Origin: Alphaproteobacteria bacterium
Lineage (GTDB): Bacteria > Pseudomonadota > Alphaproteobacteria > Acetobacterales > Acetobacteraceae
DNA length: 64,000 nt
Assembly (NCBI GenBank): GCA_020850755.1
Contig: JADZEB010000018.1
Coordinates: 1 to 64,000, forward strand
Direction: 5' to 3'
The notes under the pieces were generated by a model. That model had not been told where the DNA came from. It ran no database searches and saw nothing but the letters and a program-made list of their open reading frames with translations. Position 1 is the stretch's first letter, and every line of letters starts with the position of its first letter. A program made the translations under genes and the position numbers. This document shows, one piece after another, positions 17,951 to 26,454 of this stretch.

Positions 17951-17994
17951 GCGGCCGCGCGCTCCCGGCAAGGGGCTCGCGGCCGCGACGTTTT
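17951..17994 (+). terminator. Candidate intrinsic terminator after rplI
   Basis: GCGGCCGCG (17951-17959) pairs with CGCGGCCGC (17979-17987), followed by GACG and TTTT (17991-17994). It lies 55 bp after the rplI stop and before the convergent dehydrogenase gene. A direct repeat TTCCGGACGTCC follows at once. Confidence 0.5.
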
Positions 17995-18030
17995 CCGGAC
18001 GTCCGACGCCTTCCGGACGTCCCGGCCGGG

Positions 18031-18888
18031 TCAGCGCAACGCCGGGTCGGCGGGCTTGCCCGGCGCGCGCGCGAACAAGGGCAGGGCGATCCAGGGCGGC
18101 AGGGCGCCCAGCAGGCGCACCGCCGCATACATGAACCACGGAAAGGCGATCCGCACCCGCCCGCGCGCGAGCCCGCGGCGGATGATGCGCGCCGCGCGTT
18201 CCGCGCCCATCAGCCCCGGCATCGGGTAGGGGTTCACCGAGGTCATCGGCGTTGCGATGAAGCCCGGGCACACCACCGAGACCCCGATCCGCTCGGCGCG
18301 CAACATGCCGGCGAGCGATTCGCCCCAGGCCCGCACCGCTGCCTTCGAGCCGAAATAGGCCGGCGCGGTGGGGCCGTAGACGAAGGCGGCGAGCGAGGAG
18401 ATGATCGCCACCTGCCCGCGCGTGCCATCGCCGCGCGGGGCCTGGGCGCGCATCGCCGCCACCGCCGGCAGCACGGTATTGAGCACGCCGCCGACATTGA
18501 CGTCGAAGATCGCGCGCGCCTGCGCCGCGCTTTCGCCCGCACCACCCGTGCCGGCCGAGATGCCGGCATTGGCGATGACGAGGTCGAGCGGGCCGGCGGA
18601 GGCAGCTGCCTCTATCCAGCGCCGCACCGCGTCGATGTCGCGGACATCGAAGATCGCTTCCTCCACCTCCGCCCCGGCGGCCCGCGCGGTGGCGGCCGCG
18701 GCGCCGAGACGCGCCGCATCGCGCCCCGACAAGTGCAGCGTCACGCCCGGCGCGGCGTAGGCCGCGGCGAGCGCCGCACCGATGCCGGACGAGGCGCCGG
18801 TGATCAGCACGCGGCGCGGCGCGGCCAGCCCCGGCGAGGGCGGGGCGGAAGATGCGCCGGATGTCGGCTCGGTGGCGGCGTCGGTCAT
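18031..18888 (-). CDS. Short-chain dehydrogenase/reductase
   Basis: An NAD(P)-dependent oxidoreductase of the classical SDR type, 285 residues. The cofactor motif TGASSGIGAALA is at about 30-41, NAGIS near 110, the active-site Ser in AIISSLAAFVYG and the Tyr/Lys pair in YFGSKAAVRAWGESL. The C-terminal 60 residues include a hydrophobic stretch (WFMYAAVRLLGALPPWIALPLFA), suggesting loose membrane attachment, as in several SDRs acting on lipids. The substrate cannot be told from sequence. It is convergent with rplI and divergent from yicC. Confidence 0.85.
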   Translation of the reverse strand: MTDAATEPTSGASSAPPSPGLAAPRRVLITGASSGIGAALAAAYAAPGVTLHLSGRDAARLGAAAATARAAGAEVEEAIFDVRDIDAVRRWIEAAASAGPLDLVIANAGISAGTGGAGESAAQARAIFDVNVGGVLNTVLPAVAAMRAQAPRGDGTRGQVAIISSLAAFVYGPTAPAYFGSKAAVRAWGESLAGMLRAERIGVSVVCPGFIATPMTSVNPYPMPGLMGAERAARIIRRGLARGRVRIAFPWFMYAAVRLLGALPPWIALPLFARAPGKPADPALR

Positions 18889-18993
18889 GGCCGGCAGGCT
18901 AGCAAAGCGTTATAACGGCCGCATCTTCCATCCCGGCCGGGTGGCCGCGCGACCCCGCCGCCATCCGCCGCGCCCGAAGGCAAGACCCGCCGC

Positions 18994-19902
18994 ATGAAGC
19001 CCCCCGCCGCGATCTCGTCCATGACCGGCTTCGCCCGCGACAGCGGCCAGGCCGAGGGGCTCGACTGGGTGTGGGAACTGCGCTCGGTCAACGGGCGCGG
19101 GCTCGAACTGCGCCTCAAGCTGCCGAACGGCTGGGACGGGATCGAGCCGCGCCTGCGCGAGGCGGCGCAGAAGCGGCTGCAACGCGGCAATGTCTCGGCC
19201 ACGCTGACGCTCAAGCGGGATGCGGCGGCCGGCGCCGCGCGGCTGGTGATCGACCGCGCCGCGCTCGACCAGGCGCTGGCGCTCGCGGCCGAGCTGCGCG
19301 CGCGCATGCCCGAGGCAGCGCCCCCGCGCCTCGACGGGCTGATGGCGCTGCCGGGCGTGCTCCGCGCCGAGGTCGTGGCCGAGGACGAGGCTCTGCACGA
19401 GAAGCGCGCCGGCGCGCTGGCGGGCGCCTTCGATAGCGCCCTCGGGGCCTTGTCTGCGATGCGGCTGGCCGAAGGGGCGCGTCTGCACGCGATCCTGTCG
19501 GGGAGGCTCGACGAGATGGCCGCGCTGGCCGCCGCCGCCGAGGCCGAGGCCGAGTTGCAGCCCGCCGCCTTGCGCGAGCGGATGCTGGCCTCGCTCGGCG
19601 AGCTGCTCGCCGCCGTCCCGGCCTTGCCCGAGGACCGCATCGCGCAGGAGGTGGCGATCCTGGTCGGCAAGGCCGATGTGCGCGAGGAGCTTGACCGGCT
19701 GGCCGCGCACATCGCCGCCGCGCGCGCGCTGCTGGCGGAAGGCGGCGCGGTCGGCCGGCGGCTCGATTTCCTGACCCAGGAGTTCAACCGCGAGGCCAAC
19801 ACGCTGTGCAGCAAGTCGGCCTCGGTGGCGCTGACCGCGATCGGGCTCAAGCTCAAGGCCGCGATCGAGCAGTTCCGCGAGCAGGTCCAGAATATCGAGT
19901 AG
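18994..19902 (+). CDS. yicC: YicC family endoribonuclease
   Basis: YicC/YloC proteins are endoribonucleases acting on small regulatory and messenger RNAs. The 302-residue protein has the conserved N-terminus SMTGFAR, then WELRSVNGRGLELRLKLP in pieces, and the C-terminal family block RRLDFLTQEFNREANTLCSKS with the end IEQFREQVQNIE. It is directly followed, 6 bp on, by gmk, its usual partner. Confidence 0.93.
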   Translation: MKPPAAISSMTGFARDSGQAEGLDWVWELRSVNGRGLELRLKLPNGWDGIEPRLREAAQKRLQRGNVSATLTLKRDAAAGAARLVIDRAALDQALALAAELRARMPEAAPPRLDGLMALPGVLRAEVVAEDEALHEKRAGALAGAFDSALGALSAMRLAEGARLHAILSGRLDEMAALAAAAEAEAELQPAALRERMLASLGELLAAVPALPEDRIAQEVAILVGKADVREELDRLAAHIAAARALLAEGGAVGRRLDFLTQEFNREANTLCSKSASVALTAIGLKLKAAIEQFREQVQNIE

Positions 19903-19908
19903 CGCCCG

Positions 19909-20586
19909 ATGCCCGATCCCGCCGCCGCTTCCGTTCCCGCCGCCGCCACCACCAACACCGCGCCGATCCGCCGGCGCGGGCTGATGCTGGTGCTGTCCTC
20001 GCCTTCGGGCGCGGGCAAGACCTCGATCTCGCGCGAGCTCCTGCGCCTCGATCCCGGCATCCGCCTGTCGGTCTCGGTGACGACGCGCCCGATCCGCCCC
20101 GGCGAGCAGGATGGCGTGCACTATTTCTTCATCGACCAGGCAAGCTTCACCCGCCAGGTGGCCGAGGGCGCGCTGCTGGAGCACGCCGCCGTGTTCGGCA
20201 ACAGCTACGGCACGCCGCGCGCCTTCGTCGAGGGCTGCCTGTCCGCCGGCCAGGACGTGCTGTTCGACATCGACTGGCAGGGCACCCAGCAGCTGCGCGA
20301 GCAGGCACGCTCGGACGTGGTGTCGATCTTCATCCTGCCGCCCTCGCTTGCCGAACTGCGCCGGCGCCTGACCAGCCGCGCCCAGGACAGCGCCGAGGCG
20401 GTGGAAGGGCGCATGGCCCGCGCCGGCCAGGAGATGAGCCACTGGCCGGAATACGACTACATCATCGTCAACCGCGACTTCGCGCAGAGTGTGGCGCAGG
20501 TGCAGGCGATCCTCACCGCCGAGCGGCTGCGCCGCGAGCGCCAGATCGGGCTGGCCGCCTTCGTCGATGGCATGCGCCTGGCCTGA
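19909..20586 (+). CDS. gmk: Guanylate kinase
   Basis: Gmk phosphorylates GMP to GDP. The P-loop SSPSGAGKTSISREL starts near residue 28. The GMP-binding region VSVTTRPIRPGEQDGVHYFF and the later DIDWQGTQQLR and FILPPSLAELRRRL are all standard. The 225-residue protein has about 20 extra Ala/Thr-rich residues before the domain. It is cotranscribed with yicC. The purine neighbours purF and purM are far away. Confidence 0.96.
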   Translation: MPDPAAASVPAAATTNTAPIRRRGLMLVLSSPSGAGKTSISRELLRLDPGIRLSVSVTTRPIRPGEQDGVHYFFIDQASFTRQVAEGALLEHAAVFGNSYGTPRAFVEGCLSAGQDVLFDIDWQGTQQLREQARSDVVSIFILPPSLAELRRRLTSRAQDSAEAVEGRMARAGQEMSHWPEYDYIIVNRDFAQSVAQVQAILTAERLRRERQIGLAAFVDGMRLA

Positions 20587-20675
20587 GCCGCAATGCCGCC
20601 CGCCGCAAGCGGCGCCAGGCCATCGAGAACCGGAGGCGCCGCCATCATCCCGCCGTTAAGCCGGGATTAGGATTT

Positions 20676-20706
20676 CCTTGGCTCGCCAAGGCCGGGATGT
20701 TATCTT
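20676..20706 (+). promoter_or_regulatory. Candidate promoter with overlapping palindrome, upstream of the first RTX gene
   Basis: TTGGCT (20678-20683) and TATCTT (20701-20706) are 17 bases apart. The -35 is embedded in the palindrome CCTTGGC (20676-20682) / GCCAAGG (20685-20691), a likely protein-binding site. The gene start is about 110 bp downstream, leaving a long leader. Confidence 0.45.
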
Positions 20707-20823
20707 GTTGTTGAGGAGGGCCAAGAAGAATGAGACGGGGCGAACCCGCCTCACCTCATCGTGCGCGCGACTGCCTGCTGGCAACGTCGCCGCGCGGCAA
20801 TTCTTGTGAACGGACAGAATGCC

Positions 20824-22683
20824 ATGGCCCGCCTTCCCATCACCGGAACCGATGATGCCGACGCCCTCTATGCGCCCGACGAGGACACGCTGATCCTCGC
20901 GCTGGGCGGGGACGACTACGTCTCCGGCGGCGCCGCCAGCGATGCGGTCGAGGGCGGCGACGGCGATGACGGCCTGTTCGGCAATGGCGGCGACGACCTG
21001 CTGTATGGCGGCAGCGGCGACGATCACATGTTCGGCGGCGCGGGCGTGGACTATCTCGACGGCGGCGAGGGCCATGACCGCGCCTGGGGCGAGGATGGCA
21101 ACGACACCATCCTGCTCGGCCTCGGCAACGACGAGGGCTATGGCGGGGCGGGCGTCGATGCCGTCTCGGGCGGCGATGGCAACGATATCGTCTGGGGCGA
21201 TGACGGCGACGACACGGTCGATGGCGGCGCGGGCGACGACAATGTCGGCGGCGGCGCTGGCGACGACACCCTGTTCGGCGGCGACGGCAACGACCTGGTC
21301 ACCGGCGATGGCGGCAACGACCAGATCGCGGGAGGCGCGGGCGACGACCATATCAGCGCGGGCGAAGGCAACGACACGGTCGATGCCGGTGCGGGCGATG
21401 ATTCGGTCAGCGCCGACGATGGCGACGACCAGGTCTCGGGCGGCGACGGCAATGACCGTCTGTGGGGCGGTGCCGGCAGCGACACGCTGTCTGGCGATGG
21501 CGGCAATGACGAAATCACCGGCGATGCCGGCGACGACATCATCGCCGGCGGCGATGGCAACGACCTGCTCTATGGCCATGACGGCAATGACCGGATCGCC
21601 GGCGGCGCGGGCGATGACGGGCTGTACGGCGATGCCGGCGACGACGTGCTCGATGGCGGGTCGGGCGACGACCAGATGCACGGCCATGCCGGCGCCGACC
21701 TGCTGACGGGCGGCGAGGGCAACGATACCCTGCGCGGCGATGACGGCGATGACGGGCTGTTCGGCGGTGCCGACAATGACCTGCTGTTCGGCGACGCAGG
21801 CAACGACGTGCTCGATGCGGGCGAGGGCAGCGACCAGATCTTCGGCGGCGAGGGCAAGGATATCGCCGATGGCGGCGCCGGCAACGACCTCGTCTATGGC
21901 GAGGCGGGCGACGACATCCTGATCGGCGGGGAGGGCGAGGACCAGCTCTTCGGCAATGCCGGCAATGACGGACTTGCCGGCGGCCAGGGCAACGACCTCC
22001 TCTATGGCGAGGATGGTGATGACGTGCTCGATGGCGGCCAGGGCAGCGACCAGCTGTTCGGCGGGGAGGGCAACGATATCGCCGATGGCGGCGAGGGCAA
22101 TGATCTCGTCTATGGCGGCGATGGCAACGACACGCTGATCGGCAGCCAGGGCGACGACCAGATGTTCGGTGACGCGGGCGATGACCTGCTCGCGGGTGGC
22201 CAGGGCGACGACCAGCTCTACGGCCATGACGGCAACGATGCGATCGATGGCGGGCAGGGCGACGACCATCTCTATGGCGATGCCGGCAACGATGCGCTTG
22301 GCGGCGGCGTCGGCGACGATGTCCTGTATGGCCATGATGGCGACGACATGCTGCTGGGCGGCGTGGGCAGCGACCGCCTGTATGGCGATGCCGGCAACGA
22401 CGTCATCATCGGCGGGCAGGGCAACGACATCCTCTACGGCCATGGCGGCTGCGACCTGTTCGTCTATGGCCGCGGCGACGGGCTCGACACGCTCGAGGAT
22501 TTCTCGGCGGCGGAGGGCGATCGCGTCGTGCTGGTGGACATCAAGCTCACGGCGCTGCTTGCGGCGCTGGAGGATGCCGCCGCCGACGGCCACCACGAGC
22601 GGCTGGCCTTCGGCGAGGGCAACGGGCTGCTGGCCACCAACGGCCACGCCTGGTCGCTTTCCGACTTCATCCTCGCGGCCTAG
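20824..22683 (+). CDS. RTX repeat calcium-binding protein (large)
   Basis: From residue about 20 to 555 this 619-residue protein is almost wholly made of nine-residue GGxGxDxxx repeats, roughly 55 copies, which fold into calcium-binding parallel beta-rolls. No protease, lipase or adhesion domain is visible. The last 70 residues (DLFVYGRGDG, then LEDFSAAEGDRV and WSLSDFILA) form a capping region; such C-terminal ends carry the uncleaved signal for type I secretion. The protein is very acidic. The ATG at 20824 precedes MARLPITGTDDADALY; an in-frame GTG 63 bp upstream is less likely. No type I exporter gene is in the window. Function could be a surface layer, matrix or calcium sink. A paralogue follows. 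Confidence 0.85.
   Translation: MARLPITGTDDADALYAPDEDTLILALGGDDYVSGGAASDAVEGGDGDDGLFGNGGDDLLYGGSGDDHMFGGAGVDYLDGGEGHDRAWGEDGNDTILLGLGNDEGYGGAGVDAVSGGDGNDIVWGDDGDDTVDGGAGDDNVGGGAGDDTLFGGDGNDLVTGDGGNDQIAGGAGDDHISAGEGNDTVDAGAGDDSVSADDGDDQVSGGDGNDRLWGGAGSDTLSGDGGNDEITGDAGDDIIAGGDGNDLLYGHDGNDRIAGGAGDDGLYGDAGDDVLDGGSGDDQMHGHAGADLLTGGEGNDTLRGDDGDDGLFGGADNDLLFGDAGNDVLDAGEGSDQIFGGEGKDIADGGAGNDLVYGEAGDDILIGGEGEDQLFGNAGNDGLAGGQGNDLLYGEDGDDVLDGGQGSDQLFGGEGNDIADGGEGNDLVYGGDGNDTLIGSQGDDQMFGDAGDDLLAGGQGDDQLYGHDGNDAIDGGQGDDHLYGDAGNDALGGGVGDDVLYGHDGDDMLLGGVGSDRLYGDAGNDVIIGGQGNDILYGHGGCDLFVYGRGDGLDTLEDFSAAEGDRVVLVDIKLTALLAALEDAAADGHHERLAFGEGNGLLATNGHAWSLSDFILAA
21805..22236 (+). repeat. Tandem 216-bp duplication inside the first RTX gene
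   Basis: Two adjacent blocks, 21805-22020 and 22021-22236, each encode 72 residues (eight nonapeptides). They run in the same order: DVLD.G.GSDQ.FGGEG, DIADGG.GNDLVYG, LIG..G.DQ.FG, LAGGQG, LYG. The match is over the whole block and much closer than between other repeat units of the gene, pointing to a fairly recent tandem duplication. Confidence 0.8.
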
Positions 22684-23061
22684 GGCGCTGCGCTGATCCG
22701 GAGCCGACTGGATCACGCCGGCCCCGGCCGACGGGCGGCCCGATGCACGGCAGCATGGCGCGCGGCAGCTTGGCGCGGGGCTTCCTGGCGCGGTGCTTGC
22801 CCCAGGCCAGGAAGGGCGGTGGCCAGGGCCGATGCGCGAGCACCGTCGGCCTCGGCTTGCGAACCAATTTGGTGATGGTGGCTGGCGGGCATTCTCGCCT
22901 TGCTCGTGATTACTTGCATTTATTGAGAGAATTCACATATGCCGAGAGCATTAGCGACTATTGATGCTGGCGGGCGGGATGAATCATGGATGAAATGACA
23001 TTTCTTAACGACGCATCGCGGCGACGCACCGGATGCGCGAAATTCCGAGGAGCAAGCATCA
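22684..23061. other. 378-bp gap between the two RTX genes
   Basis: I see no convincing gene. A stem CTTCCTGGC (22781-22789) / GCCAGGAAG (22806-22814) could end transcription of the first RTX gene, though no T-run follows. The right half (22870-23040) is clearly AT-richer than its surroundings and holds a candidate promoter (TTGCAT 22914-22919, TATGCC 22938-22943, 18 bases apart). The base change suggests a real regulatory region for the second RTX gene. Confidence 0.5.
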
Positions 23062-24009
23062 ATGACGACGAGCATTGGCACGCATGGCGACGACGTTCTC
23101 GCCGGCGACAGCAACCCCTTCGATCTCGACGATGACATGGCCGGCCTGGGCGGCGACGACCGGATTGCCGGCCTGTCGGGCGACGACACCATCGGCGGCG
23201 GTTCGGGCGAGGATACCCTGCTCGGCGGGACGGGCAGCGACATCCTGGTTGGCGGCGAGGGCGAGGATACGCTTCGCGGCGGCCCGGGCGATGACGGCCT
23301 TGATGGCGGCCAGGGCGACGATGCGCTCTATGGCGGGCTCGGCAACGATTTCATCGAGGGCGGCCAGGGCGACGACCTGATCCTGGGCGACTTCGGCTCC
23401 GACCTGATCGGCGGCGGCCAGGGCCAGGATTGCATCTGGGGCGGGGCCGGGCATGACACGATCGTCGGCAATTCGGGCCACGACACCATCTTCGGCGGCG
23501 GCGGCAACGACCTGATCCGCGGCGATGCCGGCAACGACAAGCTGCATGGCGATGACGGCCATGACGTGATCGATGCCGGCGCCGGCGACGACCACATCAC
23601 CGGCGGCCGCGGCAACGACCTGGTCGCCGGCGAGGCGGGCGACGACAGCATCGATGGCGGCAACGGCGACGACATGCTGCTGGGCGGCACCGGGCGCGAT
23701 TGCATCTCGGGCGGCTGCGGCAACGATGTCATCCAGGGCGGCAACAATGACGACCTGCTCTGGGGCGGGCAGGGCTGCGACCTGTTCGTGTTCGGCCGCG
23801 GCGACGGGCGCGACACGATCGGCGACTTCAACGCCCACGAAGGCGACAAGGTGATGCTGGTCGGCTTCGACATGCGCACGCTCACCCGTGCGCTGGCCAA
23901 CGCCGCCAAGGACGGCACGCCGAGCGAGATCAGCCTGCTTGGCAACGGCCACACCCTCATCGCCGCCAACGGTCACCACTGGTCGGTAAGCGATTTCGTC
24001 CTGGCCTGA
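23062..24009 (+). CDS. RTX repeat calcium-binding protein (small paralogue)
   Basis: A 315-residue protein built like its neighbour: a short N-terminus (MTTSIGTHGDDVLAGD), about 22 GGxGxDxxx nonapeptides (residues 25-235), then a C-terminal cap. The cap starts GCDLFVFGRGDG and ends HHWSVSDFVLA, closely resembling the end of the upstream protein, so the two arose by duplication and probably share an export route (type I secretion, inferred). GAGGAGC lies 11 bases before the ATG. The second protein has only one hydrophobic-rich patch, in the cap, and no enzyme domain. Confidence 0.85.
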   Translation: MTTSIGTHGDDVLAGDSNPFDLDDDMAGLGGDDRIAGLSGDDTIGGGSGEDTLLGGTGSDILVGGEGEDTLRGGPGDDGLDGGQGDDALYGGLGNDFIEGGQGDDLILGDFGSDLIGGGQGQDCIWGGAGHDTIVGNSGHDTIFGGGGNDLIRGDAGNDKLHGDDGHDVIDAGAGDDHITGGRGNDLVAGEAGDDSIDGGNGDDMLLGGTGRDCISGGCGNDVIQGGNNDDLLWGGQGCDLFVFGRGDGRDTIGDFNAHEGDKVMLVGFDMRTLTRALANAAKDGTPSEISLLGNGHTLIAANGHHWSVSDFVLA

Positions 24010-24032
24010 TCCGGGCGCCGTCGCAAGGAGCA

Positions 24033-24066
24033 GGGGGCCGTCCGCAAGGGCGGCCCCCGCTTCTTT
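24033..24066 (+). terminator. Intrinsic terminator after the second RTX gene
   Basis: GGGGGCC (24033-24039) pairs with GGCCCCC (24052-24058), followed by GC and TTCTTT (24061-24066). It is 24 bp after the stop codon, in the expected place. Confidence 0.75.
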
Positions 24067-24299
24067 CGTGTGCCGCGCCCGGCGCGCGTGGCTGCCCTCT
24101 GCCCGCAGCCCTGTGCCTTGAGTCGCGGGGTCCGGGCGGGCGCCTTCCCGGCGGGCAAGGGGCCGCACCGCGGCGCGACGCCGGGGCCGAGCGTGCGTAT
24201 TCGCCCTTGCCGAACCGCCTCGGGACGTGCTCCTAACAGGGGGCGCTCCCGCCCCCAAGGCGCCGGGCGGCGCCGATGGATGTGCAGGACACCAGACCG

Positions 24300-25151
24300 A
24301 TGAACGACCCCTCCGTTCCCGCCCCCGTAGCGAAGCCCGCGACGGCCCCGCTGCTCGCCGGCAAGCGCGGCCTGGTGATGGGGGTGGCGAACGACCGCTC
24401 GATCGCCTGGGGCATCGCCGAGGCGGCGGCCCGGCACGGCGCGGAGCTTGCGTTCACCTACCAAGGCGAGGCGCTGCTCAAGCGCGTCACGCCGCTCGCC
24501 GCCTCGGTCGGCTCGAAGCTGGTGCTGCCCTGCGATGTCACCGATGCCGCCTCGGTCGATGCGGCCTTCGCCGCCATTGCCAGCGAATGGGGCCGGCTCG
24601 ATTTCCTCGTCCACGCCATCGCCTGGTCCGACAAGGACGAGCTCAAGGGCCGCTACCTGGATACGACGCGCGACAACTTCCTGCGCTCGCTCGACATTTC
24701 CTGCTACTCCTTCACCGCCGTCTGCCAGCGCGCCGTGCCGCTGATGGGGCCGGGCGGCAGCCTGATCACCTTGACCTATCTCGGTGCCGAGCGCGTGACG
24801 CCGCACTACAACGTGATGGGCGTGGCCAAGGCGGCGCTGGAGGCTTCCGTGCGCTACCTTGCCGCCGATCTCGGCGGCGAGGGCATCCGCGTCAACGCCA
24901 TCTCGGCCGGGCCGATCAAGACGCTGGCAGCGAGCGGAATCGGCGATTTCCGCTACATCCTGAAGTGGAACCAGTACAACGCACCGCTGAAGCGAAACGT
25001 CACGATCGAGGATGTGGGCGGGGCGGGCGTCTATCTCCTGTCCGATCTCGCCGCGGGCGTGACCGGCGAGGTGCACCATGTCGATTGCGGCTACCACATC
25101 GTCGGCATGAAGGCCGTGGACGCGCCCGACATCGACGCGACCAAGGACTAG
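24300..25151 (+). CDS. fabI: Enoyl-ACP reductase (NADH)
   Basis: FabI carries out the last reduction of each fatty-acid elongation cycle. The protein (283 residues from this ATG) shows [13 protein letters not shown] (cofactor site), the divergent SDR catalytic pair Tyr-x6-Lys in [12 protein letters not shown], and [15 protein letters not shown], all specific to FabI. An ATG at 24276 is also in frame; 24300 is preferred because AGGA lies upstream and the extra residues are not conserved. aroC follows 31 bp after the stop, and the 266 bp before fabI hold the RTX terminator but no clear promoter. Confidence 0.94.
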   Translation: MNDPSVPAPVAKPATAPLLAGKRGLVMGVANDRSIAWGIAEAAARHGAELAFTYQGEALLKRVTPLAASVGSKLVLPCDVTDAASVDAAFAAIASEWGRLDFLVHAIAWSDKDELKGRYLDTTRDNFLRSLDISCYSFTAVCQRAVPLMGPGGSLITLTYLGAERVTPHYNVMGVAKAALEASVRYLAADLGGEGIRVNAISAGPIKTLAASGIGDFRYILKWNQYNAPLKRNVTIEDVGGAGVYLLSDLAAGVTGEVHHVDCGYHIVGMKAVDAPDIDATKD

Positions 25152-25182
25152 GCCCCCAAGGCGGGGCCAAGGCGGGCGCACC

Positions 25183-26301
25183 ATGTCGTTCAACACCTTC
25201 GGGCGGCTGTTCCGCTTCACCACCTGGGGCGAGAGCCACGGCCCTGCCATCGGCTGCGTCGTCGATGGCGTCCCGCCGCGCCTGCCGCTGGCGGAGGCCG
25301 ACATCCAGCGCCTGCTCGATCGCCGCCGGCCCGGCCAGTCGAAATTCACCACCCAGCGCCAGGAACCCGACCAGGTGCGCATCCTCTCGGGCGTGTTCGA
25401 GGGGCAGACCACGGGCCACCCGATCCTGCTCGTGATCGAGAATGTGGACGCGCGCAGCAAGGACTACTCGGAGATCGCGCGCCAGTTCCGCCCCGGCCAT
25501 GCCGACCTGACCTACTGGCTGAAATACGGCATCCGCGACTATCGCGGCGGCGGGCGCGCCTCGGCACGCGAGACCGCCGCGCGCGTGGCCGCCGGCGCGG
25601 TCGCGCGCGCGATACTGGCCGCCAGCCTGGGCGCGAGCGTGAGCATCCGCGCCGCGCTGGTGCAGATCGGGCCGCACCGCATCAACCGCGACAACTGGGA
25701 CTGGGACGCGGTCGAGGACAATCCCTTCTTCTGCCCCGACCGGCAGGCGGCGCAGATGTGGGAAGGCTACCTGATGGGCGTGCGCAAGGCGGGCAGCAGC
25801 GTCGGTGCCGTGGTCGAGGTGGTGGCCGAGGGCGTGCCGCCCGGCCTGGGTGCGCCGACCTATGGCAAGCTCGACGCCGACCTGGCCGCCGCCTTCATGG
25901 GCATCAACGCGGTCAAGGCGGTGGAGATCGGCGCGGGCTTCGCCGCCGCCGAACTCAGCGGCGAGGAGAATGCCGACGAGATGCGCATGGGCGAAGCCGG
26001 GCGCGTGCAGTTCCTCCAGAACAGCGCGGGCGGCATCCTGGGCGGCATCAGCACCGGCCAGCCCATCGTCGCGCGCTTTGCGGTCAAGCCCACCAGCTCG
26101 ATCCTCTCCCCCGTGCGCTCGGTCAACCGCGATGGCGAGGAGATCGAGGTCACGACCAAGGGCCGCCACGATCCCTGCGTGGGAATCCGCGCCGTGCCGG
26201 TGGCCGAGGCGATGATGGCCGCCGTGCTGGCCGACCATCTGCTGATGGCGCGCGCCCAGACGCCCGACGCGCCCGGCGCGCCGATCCTGCCCCGGCCCTG
26301 A
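25183..26301 (+). CDS. aroC: Chorismate synthase
   Basis: AroC converts EPSP to chorismate using reduced FMN, the last step of the shikimate pathway. The 372-residue protein has the three family signatures: [14 protein letters not shown] (residues about 16-29), the region [10 protein letters not shown] with [20 protein letters not shown] split around residue 125, and [10 protein letters not shown] near the end. It is probably cotranscribed with fabI. A run of 12-bp tandem repeats begins 7 bp after the stop. Confidence 0.97.
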   Translation: MSFNTFGRLFRFTTWGESHGPAIGCVVDGVPPRLPLAEADIQRLLDRRRPGQSKFTTQRQEPDQVRILSGVFEGQTTGHPILLVIENVDARSKDYSEIARQFRPGHADLTYWLKYGIRDYRGGGRASARETAARVAAGAVARAILAASLGASVSIRAALVQIGPHRINRDNWDWDAVEDNPFFCPDRQAAQMWEGYLMGVRKAGSSVGAVVEVVAEGVPPGLGAPTYGKLDADLAAAFMGINAVKAVEIGAGFAAAELSGEENADEMRMGEAGRVQFLQNSAGGILGGISTGQPIVARFAVKPTSSILSPVRSVNRDGEEIEVTTKGRHDPCVGIRAVPVAEAMMAAVLADHLLMARAQTPDAPGAPILPRP

Positions 26302-26308
26302 GGCCGGC

Positions 26309-26356
26309 GCAGGAGTGGGCGCAGGAGTGGGCGCAGGAGTGGGCGCGGGGGTGGGC
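26309..26356. repeat. Four 12-bp tandem repeats after aroC
   Basis: Three exact copies of GCAGGAGTGGGC (26309-26320, 26321-26332, 26333-26344) and a fourth with two changes (26345-26356). They lie between aroC and the permease gene. The opposite strand reads as a Pro-Thr-Pro-Ala run in one frame, but that frame is not a gene. Confidence 0.9.
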
Positions 26357-26454
26357 GCGCGACCGATGCCCGGCACGAACATCCCCCTGCCGCCCGCCTC
26401 GCCCGGCTACCGGCGCCGCGCGCGGCGCGAGCATGCGGTAAGGACCGCCCTGCC

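Noticed and set aside
20940..22450. Regular short repeats suggestive of a CRISPR or satellite array
   Set aside because: The period is 27 bp, keeps the reading frame and encodes RTX nonapeptides. There are no spacers.
20656..22716. Long minus-strand frame opposite the first RTX gene, reading as a repeated Val/Ala-rich protein
   Set aside because: The regular repeats simply mirror the RTX units. The plus-strand frame has the GGxGxDxxx pattern and a proper C-terminal cap.
22743..22964. 73-codon frame between the RTX genes
   Set aside because: It runs through a hairpin and an AT-rich promoter-like stretch and has no ribosome site or motif.
26302..26454. Pro-Thr-Pro-Ala repeat protein on the minus strand
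   Set aside because: It is the translation of the 12-bp tandem repeat and continues antisense into aroC.
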